From positions 1 to 64,000 of IMG/VR virus record IMGVR_UViG_3300036768_001863: a stretch of DNA of 64,000 bases; one strand, given 5' to 3'. The notes below the pieces were generated by a model that saw nothing but the letters and a program-made list of their open reading frames with translations, had not been told where the DNA came from and did not search any database. Position 1 is the first letter of the stretch, and every line of letters begins with the position of its first letter. Source of the DNA: a virus. The position numbers and the translations under genes are program-made. This document shows positions 40,992 to 50,313 of the stretch, in pieces.

Positions 40992-43730
40992 TTAACGGAT
41001 GAGTTTGTAGTTAGCTGCCATCGTGGCGCCGGCTTCCCAGTCTTCCAGCTTCGGGTCTTCGTATGGTCCCGGCCTGGCCATGTCGTGGCCGGCGCCTGTG
41101 TCGAACATGTTCAGCTTCTTCAACTTGAGAAAGACGCCTGGCTCCTCCAGCCACTTGCGCCTTCCCGGCCAGGGGTAGGTCTGTTCTCCCTGGTAAATGA
41201 CCGGCTTCTCGTCCCAGGGTCTTCCGCCCGAGCCGAGCCCGGTACGGCTCATGGCCATCCAGCGCGCTTCCAGCCATTTGAGCTGCTCGGTCCTGTACTG
41301 CTTGCCTGGGTTGGTCGGAGGGTCGCGGAAGCTGAAGTGGACGTCCTGGATTGTGTCGTCGCTGCCGAGCTGGGTGGGCTGGTAGTAGCGCTGCGCGACC
41401 TGGAAGCGGTGCTTGGCGGTGCCGGCCGTGCGCAGGGCCTGGGCCGCAGCCACCACGGCGGCACAGGTACTCTCCAGGGACGTGGCGAAGCCGTCGGGCA
41501 CCTTGCCGAGGAACATGCCCTTCTTGTCTGCCATGACGCCGGCCGTGGCAAACGACTTGGTGCCGTAGACGCCGCCGCGGACGACGATGCCGCCGTCCTT
41601 GTAGGAGATCAGCTTGCCGCCGAGCAGCAGCTTGACCTCGTCAAAGATGGCATTGCTCTTGCCGAAGGAGTAGACCTTGCGGACGGTGCTGTTGCTGTCG
41701 GACGGGCCGTAGTAGAAGTTGACCTCCCCCGGCGTGAACACGTTGATGTTGTCTCCGGCCAGGTTGAGCCGGGCGCGTCCCTTGTCCGCGTCAATGAAGA
41801 CCCCGTCGCTGGCCGAGCGTAAGTAGACCTCCTTGCTCAGGATGGCGCCGACCGACTGGTCGCACTTGATGATGACGCCAGAGGCAATGACGTCCTCGCC
41901 GTACCTTTGCCGGTACATCTGGGTGCGCCCCTTGGCCTTGTTCTCGATCAGGGTGCCTCCTCTGCCGCCGTTGCCGGACAGCAGCTGCATGTTGCGCTCC
42001 GCCTTGAGGCGGACGTCCTTCTCACTGGAGGAGGCATCGAAGGAGCCCCTGGCCCGCAGGCAGATCTGGTCGGCGAAGCCGAGCAGGTCGGTGCCGGGGA
42101 GCAATTTGACCTTTCCCGGCGCCTCGATGACCACGTCGCCGCCGCCCAGCAGGATATGTTCTCCGCAACCGGCGCCCAGCTGCACAGTGCCATCGTCGTG
42201 GAAGACCAGGAACGACTCGCGCTCGAAGTAGTCCACCTGGCCGTAGCGCTGGTCGATGTGCAGCTTGCGCGGCTGCGCGTCCGGCACGAACGGCCGGTCG
42301 GCCAGGTCTGCGAAGGGGACGTTCTCCTGGATACGGCTGAAGCTGGTCAGCTCGTTCTCCTGCTTGAGCGTGTAGTCCCCCCGGTGGTAATGGAACGGGT
42401 GCAGGGCCTGCCAGTTGACCAGGTAGGCGATGACGTCGTTGACCCCGGCAGCCAGGCGCATGTGCCGGTGCGGCCCCGTGAGCTGGATGTCCTTGATCCG
42501 GTGCTGCTCTCCGCCGCTGCCGACCACGCCGGAGAAGCGGTAGTTGTTCCGGTCCGCGTCGTCGCCGTTCTGGTCCTCGGGCAGGCGCTTCTGGAAGGGC
42601 ACGACCAGCTTGCAGCGCTTGCCGATGTACAGCCGCTTGGCGGACACCAGGCTGTAGGAGCCGTCCAGGCCGATGTGTTCGCGGAACAGGCCGTCGTCGG
42701 GCGGGTCGCCGTTGTCCCGGTAAAGGCGCCTGCCGCCGCTGCGGCCCGGGCGCATGACCGTGCGGAAGTGCCCCTGTCCCTTGTAGCCGCCGTACTCCTG
42801 GTAGCGGTAGCATGGCTGCACGTCCTCGGCGCCGTCCATCAGGTCTATCTTGCCGCGGGGACGGTCGTACTGGACCTCGCGGTCGCTGAATTCCTGGGTG
42901 AACGGTGTGCCGCGGTCGTACAGTCCCAGTGCCTCCCAGGGGTAGGCGGCGATGCCGCGGAAGTAGTGGGCCTCCCCTTCGTCGTCCACGCCCTCCTCCT
43001 CATGCACGGAGGACTCGACCCGGAGGTACTGGCCGGCAAGCCGACACCAGGAGTCGTACCAGGACAGGAACAGGCCGCACATCTCGTTGGCCCGCACCTG
43101 GACGAGCCAGTCGTCGATGGTGATGGCCAGGCCAGTCGGAGTGATCCAGCCGTGCTCGAAGGCGGTAGCGTCCTGGGGGCGGTGGGCCGAGAAGTCCATT
43201 GTCCCGCCTTCCCGGGACAGGCCCTTGATGGGGAACTTGTGCGCTTCCTCGCGCTTCATGCCGGAGTTGCCGCCCTGGACGATCCAGTCCGGGCAGACCA
43301 CCTCGCCCCTGGCCACGAGCGGTGGCAGGACGCCTAGGATGACCCCCCAGTGCAGACCGTTGGGGATGAAGACCAGGACCGAGCTGCCCGGTGGCAACGG
43401 GCCGGTGCGGCGGGGGCCGCAGGGCACCAGGCCGGTGTCTTCCGCCTTGCAGGCGGCGATGAAGCCATTGCCGTCGCCGCACTGGACCTTGTACCAGTTG
43501 AGATAGGGGATGGCATGGACAACCAGGCCGCGGGTGAGACGGCCGGTGGAGCCCAGCGACTGCGTGCGCTGCTGGGACACGCGGAGGGAGTCGCCGAGGG
43601 TGCCGCCGCTGGTGCCGACCAGGGCAGACAGGGAACGCACCCAGTCGTCTAGCTCGTTGATGCGTCGGTCGGCAGGAGGCGTGAGGGGGCTGAAGCCGCC
43701 TGGGTCGGCGCGCGCTCGCTCGTGCAGCAT
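40992..43730 (-). CDS. Baseplate hub/spike protein with OB-fold (gpV/gp5-like), 912 aa
   Basis: ATG 43730 after AAGGTGAG. The region about 70-140 has the OB-fold pattern of baseplate spike proteins (YKVQCGDGNGFIAACKAED, then PGSSVLVFIPNGLHWGVILG). The rest is long and beta-rich. A later part (about 560-700) has short repeats such as VRLKAERNMQLLSGNG and ARLNLAGDNINVFTPGEVNF that resemble the triple-stranded beta helix of VgrG/gp5 spikes. It would form the membrane-piercing tip below the tube. No lysozyme domain is apparent. Confidence 0.7.
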   Translation of the reverse strand: MLHERARADPGGFSPLTPPADRRINELDDWVRSLSALVGTSGGTLGDSLRVSQQRTQSLGSTGRLTRGLVVHAIPYLNWYKVQCGDGNGFIAACKAEDTGLVPCGPRRTGPLPPGSSVLVFIPNGLHWGVILGVLPPLVARGEVVCPDWIVQGGNSGMKREEAHKFPIKGLSREGGTMDFSAHRPQDATAFEHGWITPTGLAITIDDWLVQVRANEMCGLFLSWYDSWCRLAGQYLRVESSVHEEEGVDDEGEAHYFRGIAAYPWEALGLYDRGTPFTQEFSDREVQYDRPRGKIDLMDGAEDVQPCYRYQEYGGYKGQGHFRTVMRPGRSGGRRLYRDNGDPPDDGLFREHIGLDGSYSLVSAKRLYIGKRCKLVVPFQKRLPEDQNGDDADRNNYRFSGVVGSGGEQHRIKDIQLTGPHRHMRLAAGVNDVIAYLVNWQALHPFHYHRGDYTLKQENELTSFSRIQENVPFADLADRPFVPDAQPRKLHIDQRYGQVDYFERESFLVFHDDGTVQLGAGCGEHILLGGGDVVIEAPGKVKLLPGTDLLGFADQICLRARGSFDASSSEKDVRLKAERNMQLLSGNGGRGGTLIENKAKGRTQMYRQRYGEDVIASGVIIKCDQSVGAILSKEVYLRSASDGVFIDADKGRARLNLAGDNINVFTPGEVNFYYGPSDSNSTVRKVYSFGKSNAIFDEVKLLLGGKLISYKDGGIVVRGGVYGTKSFATAGVMADKKGMFLGKVPDGFATSLESTCAAVVAAAQALRTAGTAKHRFQVAQRYYQPTQLGSDDTIQDVHFSFRDPPTNPGKQYRTEQLKWLEARWMAMSRTGLGSGGRPWDEKPVIYQGEQTYPWPGRRKWLEEPGVFLKLKKLNMFDTGAGHDMARPGPYEDPKLEDWEAGATMAANYKLIR

Positions 43731-43869
43731 GGCTTCTTCTCACCTTGCGGTGCGTCTGTGGGCCTGCATGGCCCTGGGAAGGAGGAAGGTGTCCTATCCT
43801 CCTCCTTCCAGTGTTCATCCGGCCGCTGGACGTCCCTGGCCAGCGCTTGCTACCGGTCTGGAGGTCGGT

Positions 43870-44337
43870 CTATCTCACTTCCAGACCGGAGAAGATGACG
43901 GTTGCATTGGTATTGACAACCATGTCGTTGGCATTGACGGACAGTCCCACATTGGTCAGCACGGCTCCCTTCATGTCCCATGTGTCAGGATCGGCGGTGA
44001 GACTCATGCCTCCGAAACAGAAGTTAGATGTGTGGATGGTCAATCTGTTGTCATCACACACGTCTCCGTAGCGGTCGTAGAAAGTGAGAACCTGGTTTCC
44101 CGGACCAAGGATGTGTCCAATGGTACAGGTGCCCTGTGCTCGTCCACTGACGTAGTAGTAGTGTGTTGGAGCACCCCAGTTGCCTAGCTCATAGACGCGC
44201 GTAACGTTTAGTGAGTATTGCAGGTTCAGGTTCTGCATCAGGATCCCGAGTCCCGTCACCGAGCCACCGATGACGCCTTCCTGCGCGTGCATGGCGCCGC
44301 CGTAATTGACTTCTGCCCGCTTGAATACGTCTGGCAT
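43870..44337 (-). CDS. Tail tube protein, 155 aa
   Basis: ATG 44337 after AGGGAGG. Length, beta-rich character and order right after the sheath gene fit a gp19-like tube protein. The N-terminus has a Gly-rich loop (AEVNYGGAMHAQEGVIGG), strands rich in Tyr/Val follow, and the C-terminus is SVNANDMVVNTNATVIFSG. Codons are slightly less GC-rich than in neighbours. The tube lies inside the sheath and carries DNA to the host. Two strong hairpins precede the gene. Confidence 0.75.
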   Translation of the reverse strand: MPDVFKRAEVNYGGAMHAQEGVIGGSVTGLGILMQNLNLQYSLNVTRVYELGNWGAPTHYYYVSGRAQGTCTIGHILGPGNQVLTFYDRYGDVCDDNRLTIHTSNFCFGGMSLTADPDTWDMKGAVLTNVGLSVNANDMVVNTNATVIFSGLEVR

Positions 44338-44357
44338 GGTTTCCTCCCTGTCCAGAA

Positions 44358-44380
44358 GCCCCGGTCCTGACGACCGGGGC
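44358..44380 (-). promoter_or_regulatory. GC hairpin before tail tube gene
   Basis: GCCCCGGTC (44358-44366) and GACCGGGGC (44372-44380) form a 9-bp stem with a 5-base loop. It lies just before the tube gene's ribosome binding site. No U tract follows on the minus strand, so it is more likely an mRNA-processing or stability element than a terminator. Confidence 0.5.
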
Positions 44381-44402
44381 GGCTTCCTTGTGCATTAAGG
44401 TT

Positions 44403-44433
44403 TGGCGGCCGGCTGCTTACTCTCCGGCCGCCA
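44403..44433 (-). promoter_or_regulatory. GC hairpin after tail sheath gene
   Basis: TGGCGGCCGG (44403-44412) and CCGGCCGCCA (44424-44433) pair perfectly over 10 bp around an 11-base loop, directly after the sheath stop at 44442. The minus transcript continues AACCTTAATG, with no U run. It may partly uncouple sheath from tube expression or protect the 3' end of the sheath message. Confidence 0.5.
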
Positions 44434-44441
44434 GTGGACGG

Positions 44442-47288
44442 TCAGATGACAAGGTGGATCTCGACGTTGTTGAACGGATAGGGAACTTTCAGGTTCAGCT
44501 TCACAACGATGCGGTCCTTGAGCGTCAGGTGCTGCCGCGGGCCATCCACGATCTCGGCGTCGATTAGCTGGCCGCCCAGGTTGGGTGTCGCGGACTCGGT
44601 CTTGAGCAGGTCGATCAGTATGTTCGTTTCCGCGCGCAGCCGCGACTCGATGGCTGGCGTGACGTTGGTGACGCCGATGAAGGGACGGAACTGGTCCTTG
44701 AAGCGGTAGCTGATCGAGTCCACGTTGGACGTCAGCATTTCCTCGCGCTGGTTGATGTCGCTGTAGCCTCCCGTGGTCAGGGCGTGCCGCGTGAAGATCT
44801 GGCCGACGTCCGTTTCCATGCCGCGCAGGTCTTGCGTGACGATCCAGGTGCCGCCCGTAGCCATGATGTCCAGCTGCGACCGGTTGAACTTGGCGGTCGT
44901 CCGCGGGACATCGGAGAAGCCGACGATCTCCAGGTGGGTCATGCCCTGGTGCGGCAGGATGCCGGAGCGCAGGCCAGCCAGGGCAGCGTTCAGGAAGTAG
45001 CCTTCCTGGACCGTGCCGGCGGACTCGATCCGGTCGGGCCAGGTGGAGCGGATGCGGCGGTCGCCCCAGGCGCCGGAATTGCGCGCGATCTCCTCGGCTT
45101 CCTCCGTAGCACTCAGGTTCCGCCAGATTTCAAACCGGGCCGGAACCGTGATCGGCGCGCCGACACTGGACAGCAGGCGCAGCTGGTCCTCCGACTGGAC
45201 CTCGTCCACGAGGAACTCGCTGTACTCCTCGTTGCCGAAGCCGTCCGTGGTGTACAGCAGACGGACCACGTCGCCGGCGCGGACCTTGTTGCGCAGGAAG
45301 TCGGCGTTGCCCGACGTGCAGCGCAGGATAGTGTACTGGCTGCCAGGGCTCAGGGGATCGTCCTCGACGACGCCTAGGGCGACCTTGCCGTCCGACGTGG
45401 TCGGCTCGGTGTGGCCCTGGACCTTGGAGGTGGTGGACACAATCGGGATCTCGGGGATCCCTTCCTGGTTGACCCAGAGGACGCGCCAGAGTCCCTGTTC
45501 CGGGCTGGACATTGCCTTGACGTGGGCAGCGTACAGGTCAAGGACCGTCCGGCGGCGCGTCAGCGGCACCAGGCCATAGACGTCGTCCCGGCCAAGCAGC
45601 AGTTCCAGGACGCCGGCCCATGCCTCGTCGTCGTCCGGGTCGCAGACGGCGGTGAACTTCACCTCGGAGCCGTTGCTGTTTTCCAGGGCCTTGAAGACGC
45701 CCCACTTGAGCGGGTTGTCCGGGTGCAGGGCGCCGGAGATGACATTGTTGATGTCACCGACGTCCCGGATGGTGCCGACCTCGTGGCAGAGGTCTTGGAG
45801 CCAGTACCGCACCTCGACGAACATCTCGCCGTAACCCTTGCTGGGCTCCGAGTGGACAGCGAGGGGCTGCTGCACGCCGTTCAGGGTCCACGTCTCGTCA
45901 AAGGCTATGATGCCGGACTTGACCGTGATGTCCGTCTCGCTGGTCTCCCAGTTGGTCAGCGGGGCGAAGCCCACGCGGTTTTTCTCGACCTGGAGCAGCG
46001 GCTTGAGGATGAACAGCGTGAGGTCCACCTCCGAGCCGTCCGGGATGCCCGGGTGGAGGCTGTGCCCCAGCTCCAGGGTGCGCCGCGGCCCATCGGCGAT
46101 GCCCGTGACGGGGATGTAATAGCGGTCCCCCTTGCGCAGGCCGAGGCCGCTGAACGACACGGTGACGCCGAGCGTGCCGACCGGGACGGCCACTCCGGCA
46201 TTGGGCACCACGGTCGGCCCGCTCAGGTCGATGCCGTTGGTAGTGCTGACCTTGATCTGCGGTTTGACCGAGCTGGTGTACAGCCCGCCGCGCGACACGG
46301 TGATGATGTAGGTGGTGTCCTTGCGGCCGTCGTAGGAACCGCCCGAGGTCGGCAGGGGCTGCACGAAGTTGTCCTGCACGGTCACGCGCCAGCGCTGTCC
46401 AGCGATCAGGTCGTCCGGGCTGACGTTGTTCATCCCGGCCGACAGTGAGCAGGCCGCCGAGCTGTCTGTGTCGAAAATGACGCGGAGCCCGCGCGTGCCG
46501 ATCACGGTCGGATGCCCCGCCGCTGACGGCACGACGCTGGCGACGTCGTCCTCGCCGGAGCCCGAGATGACACGCAGGCGGGCCAGGGTGAAGTCGCCGT
46601 TTACCGAGCCCTCTGTGACCAGGATGTCATAGGTTTCCTCGATGTGGCCACTGGGCAGGCCGTCATACAGCGTGTGGTCGGACGTGACCGTGACGCAGTT
46701 GTCTGGGCCGTCCGTCTTGACCACGAACGAGGTGGCTGACTGCGTGCCCGGATTGTTGCTGTCTACCTCGGCGGGGCTGATCACGCTGGGCAGCTCGTCG
46801 CTGATGATCCCCTTCACGTAAGTCCACAGCGTCACGGGCGTGCTGCCGGCGATGCCACGCACCTTGACCACGTCGCCGACCTGGACGTCGCGGTCGAGCA
46901 GGCTGGAGTGGCGGGGGTAGGCATCGCCGTTGCTGGCAAAGTTGACCGTGGCAGAACGAATACGGTTGCGGTAGCCAGCGGTCTTGGTGATGACGGATCC
47001 CTGGCCGATGGTGTCGTGGAAATACTGGAGCAAGGCGTCCTTCAGCCAGAGCTTGACGTAGCTGAAGTCTGCCTTGCCGCCGGCGGGACGTTCCGGCCAC
47101 GGGTAGGCAGTGTCTACCAGCCGGTCATAGAAGCCGAGACGCCCCTGGTCCCTCTCGTCACTGTCCGCGTAGCGGATCAGCTTGGCATGCGGTCCGCTGA
47201 TGTGCGCGCGCAGCGGGTTGGCCACTGCGCTGGGGACAATGCGGAACTCCTGGAACACCAGAACCTGGGGGAGAACATAGGTAGGCAT
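44442..47288 (-). CDS. Tail sheath protein, 948 aa
   Basis: ATG 47288. The N-terminal MPTYVLPQVLVFQEF is typical of sheath proteins of large myophages. The C-terminal part (about 720-948) has the conserved sheath core (GIAF-like loops, YSDINQREEMLTSNVDSISY) and ends in strands and helices that interlock neighbouring subunits (VKLNLKVPYPFNNVEIHLVI). Middle residues 100-600 hold large extra beta domains, making it longer than the usual 450-700 aa, probably displayed outside the tail. It contracts to drive the tube into the host. Confidence 0.8.
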   Translation of the reverse strand: MPTYVLPQVLVFQEFRIVPSAVANPLRAHISGPHAKLIRYADSDERDQGRLGFYDRLVDTAYPWPERPAGGKADFSYVKLWLKDALLQYFHDTIGQGSVITKTAGYRNRIRSATVNFASNGDAYPRHSSLLDRDVQVGDVVKVRGIAGSTPVTLWTYVKGIISDELPSVISPAEVDSNNPGTQSATSFVVKTDGPDNCVTVTSDHTLYDGLPSGHIEETYDILVTEGSVNGDFTLARLRVISGSGEDDVASVVPSAAGHPTVIGTRGLRVIFDTDSSAACSLSAGMNNVSPDDLIAGQRWRVTVQDNFVQPLPTSGGSYDGRKDTTYIITVSRGGLYTSSVKPQIKVSTTNGIDLSGPTVVPNAGVAVPVGTLGVTVSFSGLGLRKGDRYYIPVTGIADGPRRTLELGHSLHPGIPDGSEVDLTLFILKPLLQVEKNRVGFAPLTNWETSETDITVKSGIIAFDETWTLNGVQQPLAVHSEPSKGYGEMFVEVRYWLQDLCHEVGTIRDVGDINNVISGALHPDNPLKWGVFKALENSNGSEVKFTAVCDPDDDEAWAGVLELLLGRDDVYGLVPLTRRRTVLDLYAAHVKAMSSPEQGLWRVLWVNQEGIPEIPIVSTTSKVQGHTEPTTSDGKVALGVVEDDPLSPGSQYTILRCTSGNADFLRNKVRAGDVVRLLYTTDGFGNEEYSEFLVDEVQSEDQLRLLSSVGAPITVPARFEIWRNLSATEEAEEIARNSGAWGDRRIRSTWPDRIESAGTVQEGYFLNAALAGLRSGILPHQGMTHLEIVGFSDVPRTTAKFNRSQLDIMATGGTWIVTQDLRGMETDVGQIFTRHALTTGGYSDINQREEMLTSNVDSISYRFKDQFRPFIGVTNVTPAIESRLRAETNILIDLLKTESATPNLGGQLIDAEIVDGPRQHLTLKDRIVVKLNLKVPYPFNNVEIHLVI

Positions 47289-47321
47289 CTTGTCCTCGCC
47301 TCCATGCGAGAAAGAGCGTGG

Positions 47322-47897
47322 TCATTTGGTTTCTTGCAACAGCACCCCGTCCAGCAGGACGCTCAACGGCACCTTGCGCAGCTTCAGGGACTCCTGCTGG
47401 AGTATCCAGCCCTCGCCGTAGGCCCAGCCCACGGTCACGGGGATGACAAAGCTCTCCCTGGACTCCTCAACTTCCGCGGCGGCACCGACTTCTGTGACTT
47501 GCCAGTTGTACAGTCCCAGGTACTGACGGATGACCGGCGAGAACTGGGTCAGCTCCCGCTGCACTTCCGTTGCCAGGATCTCCGCGCTCGCGCCCGACTC
47601 GTGGATGCAGAACACGGTATGCGACCCGACCCAGAAGGTCTGGTACTGCACGAAACCCTGTTCGGTCGTGCCGACCACGTCCCCCAGCATCATGCGGAGG
47701 TTCTGCCGGCCGTTTGCCTTGATGATGCAGGCGGGTCGCTTTTCCACCAGCTCGCCGCGCCAGCGGTGGATGCTTTCCACCAGGATACCAGTTCGCTCGT
47801 CCTCACGCCAGACCAGCCCACGCAGGTCCGGCTCCTCGATGTTCAGGGGGGTGCTGAAGTGCCGGACCAGCAGGTCACGGATCAGACCCGTTATCAT
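47322..47897 (-). CDS. Tail completion/terminator-like protein, 191 aa
   Basis: Start chosen at ATG 47897; an in-frame ATG at 48020 after AAGGAG is possible but would add a Pro-rich off-frame-looking segment overlapping the upstream gene. The protein has an early helix (ITGLIRDLLVRHFST) then beta strands with Trp and Val. Its position between neck proteins and the sheath gene matches tail terminator/completion proteins, which cap the tube and join it to the neck. No certain family assignment. Confidence 0.55.
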   Translation of the reverse strand: MITGLIRDLLVRHFSTPLNIEEPDLRGLVWREDERTGILVESIHRWRGELVEKRPACIIKANGRQNLRMMLGDVVGTTEQGFVQYQTFWVGSHTVFCIHESGASAEILATEVQRELTQFSPVIRQYLGLYNWQVTEVGAAAEVEESRESFVIPVTVGWAYGEGWILQQESLKLRKVPLSVLLDGVLLQETK

Positions 47898-47952
47898 GAT
47901 GGGCCGCCAGCCGAGCGAGCACAGGGCGCTGGGCGTGATCGGCTGGAGCTTG

Positions 47953-48231
47953 TCACGGCCGGACGGCGGTTGCGGCGGCTGCGGAGGCTGGGGAGAGCAC
48001 CAGCTGGCCGGTGTGCTCATGGATCACTGGCTCCTTCCCAAACATGACCCGGATGACGGACCGGATGTCCGGCTCGTAGGAGCGCAGGTCCAGACGCTCC
48101 AGGCCGAGGCGCTGCCGCTGTCTCCCTGGACTGGCCGGGGCCGGCTGCTGGCCGTGTTCTCCCCTGGGAGGGCGACGGAACTCCGCCAGGGGTCCAATGG
48201 TCGCGGCGGCGCGGCGGGGATAGTAGGGCAT
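47953..48231 (-). CDS. Small basic protein, 92 aa, neck/tail junction region
   Basis: The start at ATG 48231 shares its A with the upstream TGA (TGATG); a longer open frame is off-frame. The first half is Arg/Pro/Gln-rich and probably disordered. The second half (LERLDLRSYEPDIRSVIRVM) is helical. It is small, and its translation is coupled to the neck protein gene. The function is unknown. Confidence 0.5.
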   Translation of the reverse strand: MPYYPRRAAATIGPLAEFRRPPRGEHGQQPAPASPGRQRQRLGLERLDLRSYEPDIRSVIRVMFGKEPVIHEHTGQLVLSPASAAAATAVRP

Positions 48232-49121
48232 CAGTTCTCCTCGTCCGTGGACAGCAAGCCAATCCTGGCCAGCTGGTCCGGTATCTGGATCGTGTACACG
48301 ACCGAGGTGAACGGCACCGGCCGCAACTGCACCTGGGCCACCAGGGGCACGCCGCGCATCTCGGCCGTGTGCTGGACATTGTGGACGTAGTAACGGTCGT
48401 CCGTCTGCCGGGACACCCAGATGTCGCCTTCGGACAGCAGGTGGGAGCCCAGCATCTCCGCGGTGAGGACTACGTCCTGGATCGTGCCGCGCGCCTGGCC
48501 TCCGTCCAGCTCCGTGCGCCGGTACTTGGGCTGGACCTCGGCCCAGACGCACGCCATTGGGTAGTAGTAGCCGCAGCGCTTGCCCGTGCCGTAGCAGTCC
48601 GGGCAATTGGGGTCGCGGACCTCCCGGGTCATGGGGTCCAGGCAGGTCGGACAGTCCGCGCCGGTCCAGCGCCGCTTGAGCAGGTAGCCATCCTGTCCGC
48701 CGGGTCCGAAGCGGTAGCCCAGCAGGCGCTGCCGGACGATCTCCCGGGCCAGCCTCCAGCTGCGCCGGTCCAGCACGCCCATGCCGCCGGTAGGGAGGCT
48801 ATAGTAGGTGCCCTGCGACGTGGTCAGCTTCACCCGGTAGTGGGTCCAGTTGGTCTTGCCCCAGACACGCTGCTCCGGGTCGTGGGCAAAGTAAACGTTC
48901 TCCACCGGCAGGCCCACGTCGGTCCAGTCGTCCGCGTCCGGGTTGCTGGTCGTGCCGACCTGGAGCTGGAACACGAGCGGGGCAGGGTCCGTGAACGTGT
49001 CCAGCAACTCCCACATGATCCGGGTCATGCCGCGGACCAGGTGGCTGACCACGACCCGGTCGAAAACGGTGTCGCAGGACGACGGCAGGCACGGCTGGCA
49101 GGTGCTGCGCTGCTCGGTCAT
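48231..49121 (-). CDS. Neck (head-tail connector) protein with zinc-knuckle Cys motif, 296 aa
   Basis: The start is set at ATG 49121; the frame opens at 49184 but that part lies in the intergenic region. Residues about 160-190 hold CPTC and CPDCYGTGKRCGYYYP, a Cys pattern that probably binds zinc. I recall the CPxCYGTG pattern from neck-region proteins of large phages. The first part is mixed alpha/beta (TRIMWELLDTFTDPAPLVF). It lies between the connector-like 327-aa protein and the tail genes, as expected for a neck component. Confidence 0.65.
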   Translation of the reverse strand: MTEQRSTCQPCLPSSCDTVFDRVVVSHLVRGMTRIMWELLDTFTDPAPLVFQLQVGTTSNPDADDWTDVGLPVENVYFAHDPEQRVWGKTNWTHYRVKLTTSQGTYYSLPTGGMGVLDRRSWRLAREIVRQRLLGYRFGPGGQDGYLLKRRWTGADCPTCLDPMTREVRDPNCPDCYGTGKRCGYYYPMACVWAEVQPKYRRTELDGGQARGTIQDVVLTAEMLGSHLLSEGDIWVSRQTDDRYYVHNVQHTAEMRGVPLVAQVQLRPVPFTSVVYTIQIPDQLARIGLLSTDEEN

Positions 49122-49301
49122 GGCCACGCTGTCCTTCTCCCCCGGTACGCGAAGGCGACTGCCCCATTGAAGTAGGAGAGGCAAGGCAAGGTCAACTTCA
49201 ACTTCCGTCCTGGCTGATAGCTAAAGAAAGCATTTCCGTCCGAAGGGCGGCCTCGCTCCGTCATGTCCCGTAGGGATGGGGCCTGGGGTTTCCTGTCCGA
49301 C

Positions 49302-50285
49302 CTAACGGACCCGGTAGCTGTAGGCAGACCGGACCTCGCCCAGGAAGCCCTTGAGGTTTATTTCGACCTTCTTGTTGTAGAGCCAGGTCATGTATTCATT
49401 CCACAGTTGCTGGCCGTAGGCCAGGTATTCACTCTCCTTGTTCTTGTCCGCGATGGCGACGCCGCCTGCCTGGTGCTGGAGCGCATTGCGCCGGTAGTGG
49501 TGCGCCGCGTAAATGTGCAAACGGGCGATGATCCCCTGCTTCCAGTGGAAGCGGAAAGGGAAGTCCCTGGGCGTGAACGTGCGGACCGGCGGCGGTATCT
49601 CGTTCCAGGCTTGCACCGGTTCCAGGATCGCCTGGAGCAGCTGGTCGTCGGCAAACTCCACGTTGTCGAGCAGGTACTGGTTCTCCGCCGGGTCTGAGTC
49701 CATCATGGCCATGCGGATCTCGTTGATGGTCGGCGGCCCGAGGTCGTCAGCCAGGGTCTCCCGTTTCAACGGGTAGAGGGAACGCTCCACAGACAGCAGG
49801 CCGTCGTTGACCAGGACGACCTTGCCGGCGCCGTTCCGGATGGCCCAGGACAGCTGGTAGATGCCCGCCCGCTCAACAATGTCCTCGCGCAGGGTGGCCT
49901 GCAAGACCCCGGCCAGGGGGTCGTGGGACGTGACTGGCAGCTCCCAGACAGGGTTGAGGTCGCTCACAGGTCCGTGCGCCAGCGCGTCCTTGACGCGCAG
50001 CACGGCGGTGCCGCCTCCGCCTGGCTCCGGGACGGTGGACAGGCTGCTGGAGCTGTCCGACAGCGCGCCCTCGACGTCCAGGTAGCCGGACAGGTCAACC
50101 GCGCGCCCCCTGCGGTCCCGGAAGACGTGCTCCAGGGTGGCTGCCACGCCCTGGTCCACGATGAATGCCTTGACGCGGCGCAGGACCGGGCAGTCGTCCA
50201 TCTCGTGGATGCCGGCCCGGACCACTTCCAGGGCAGGCGCTCCAGCGGGACCGCTGACATGCAACGGCTCGACAATGATGGCCAT
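49302..50285 (-). CDS. Neck/connector protein, 327 aa
   Basis: ATG 50285. The first about 190 residues form a beta domain. The C-terminal about 140 residues are helical (NEIRMAMMDSDPAENQYLLD, HWKQGIIARLHIYAAHHYRR) and resemble the helical domain of connector or adaptor proteins in other large phages. A GTCCG/CGGAC hairpin lies at the stop codon (49295-49310). Order between head and tail genes supports a role where DNA leaves the head. Confidence 0.6.
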   Translation of the reverse strand: MAIIVEPLHVSGPAGAPALEVVRAGIHEMDDCPVLRRVKAFIVDQGVAATLEHVFRDRRGRAVDLSGYLDVEGALSDSSSSLSTVPEPGGGGTAVLRVKDALAHGPVSDLNPVWELPVTSHDPLAGVLQATLREDIVERAGIYQLSWAIRNGAGKVVLVNDGLLSVERSLYPLKRETLADDLGPPTINEIRMAMMDSDPAENQYLLDNVEFADDQLLQAILEPVQAWNEIPPPVRTFTPRDFPFRFHWKQGIIARLHIYAAHHYRRNALQHQAGGVAIADKNKESEYLAYGQQLWNEYMTWLYNKKVEINLKGFLGEVRSAYSYRVR

Positions 50286-50313
50286 GACCTTGCTCCCCTT
50301 TCCGCCGTCCGGG

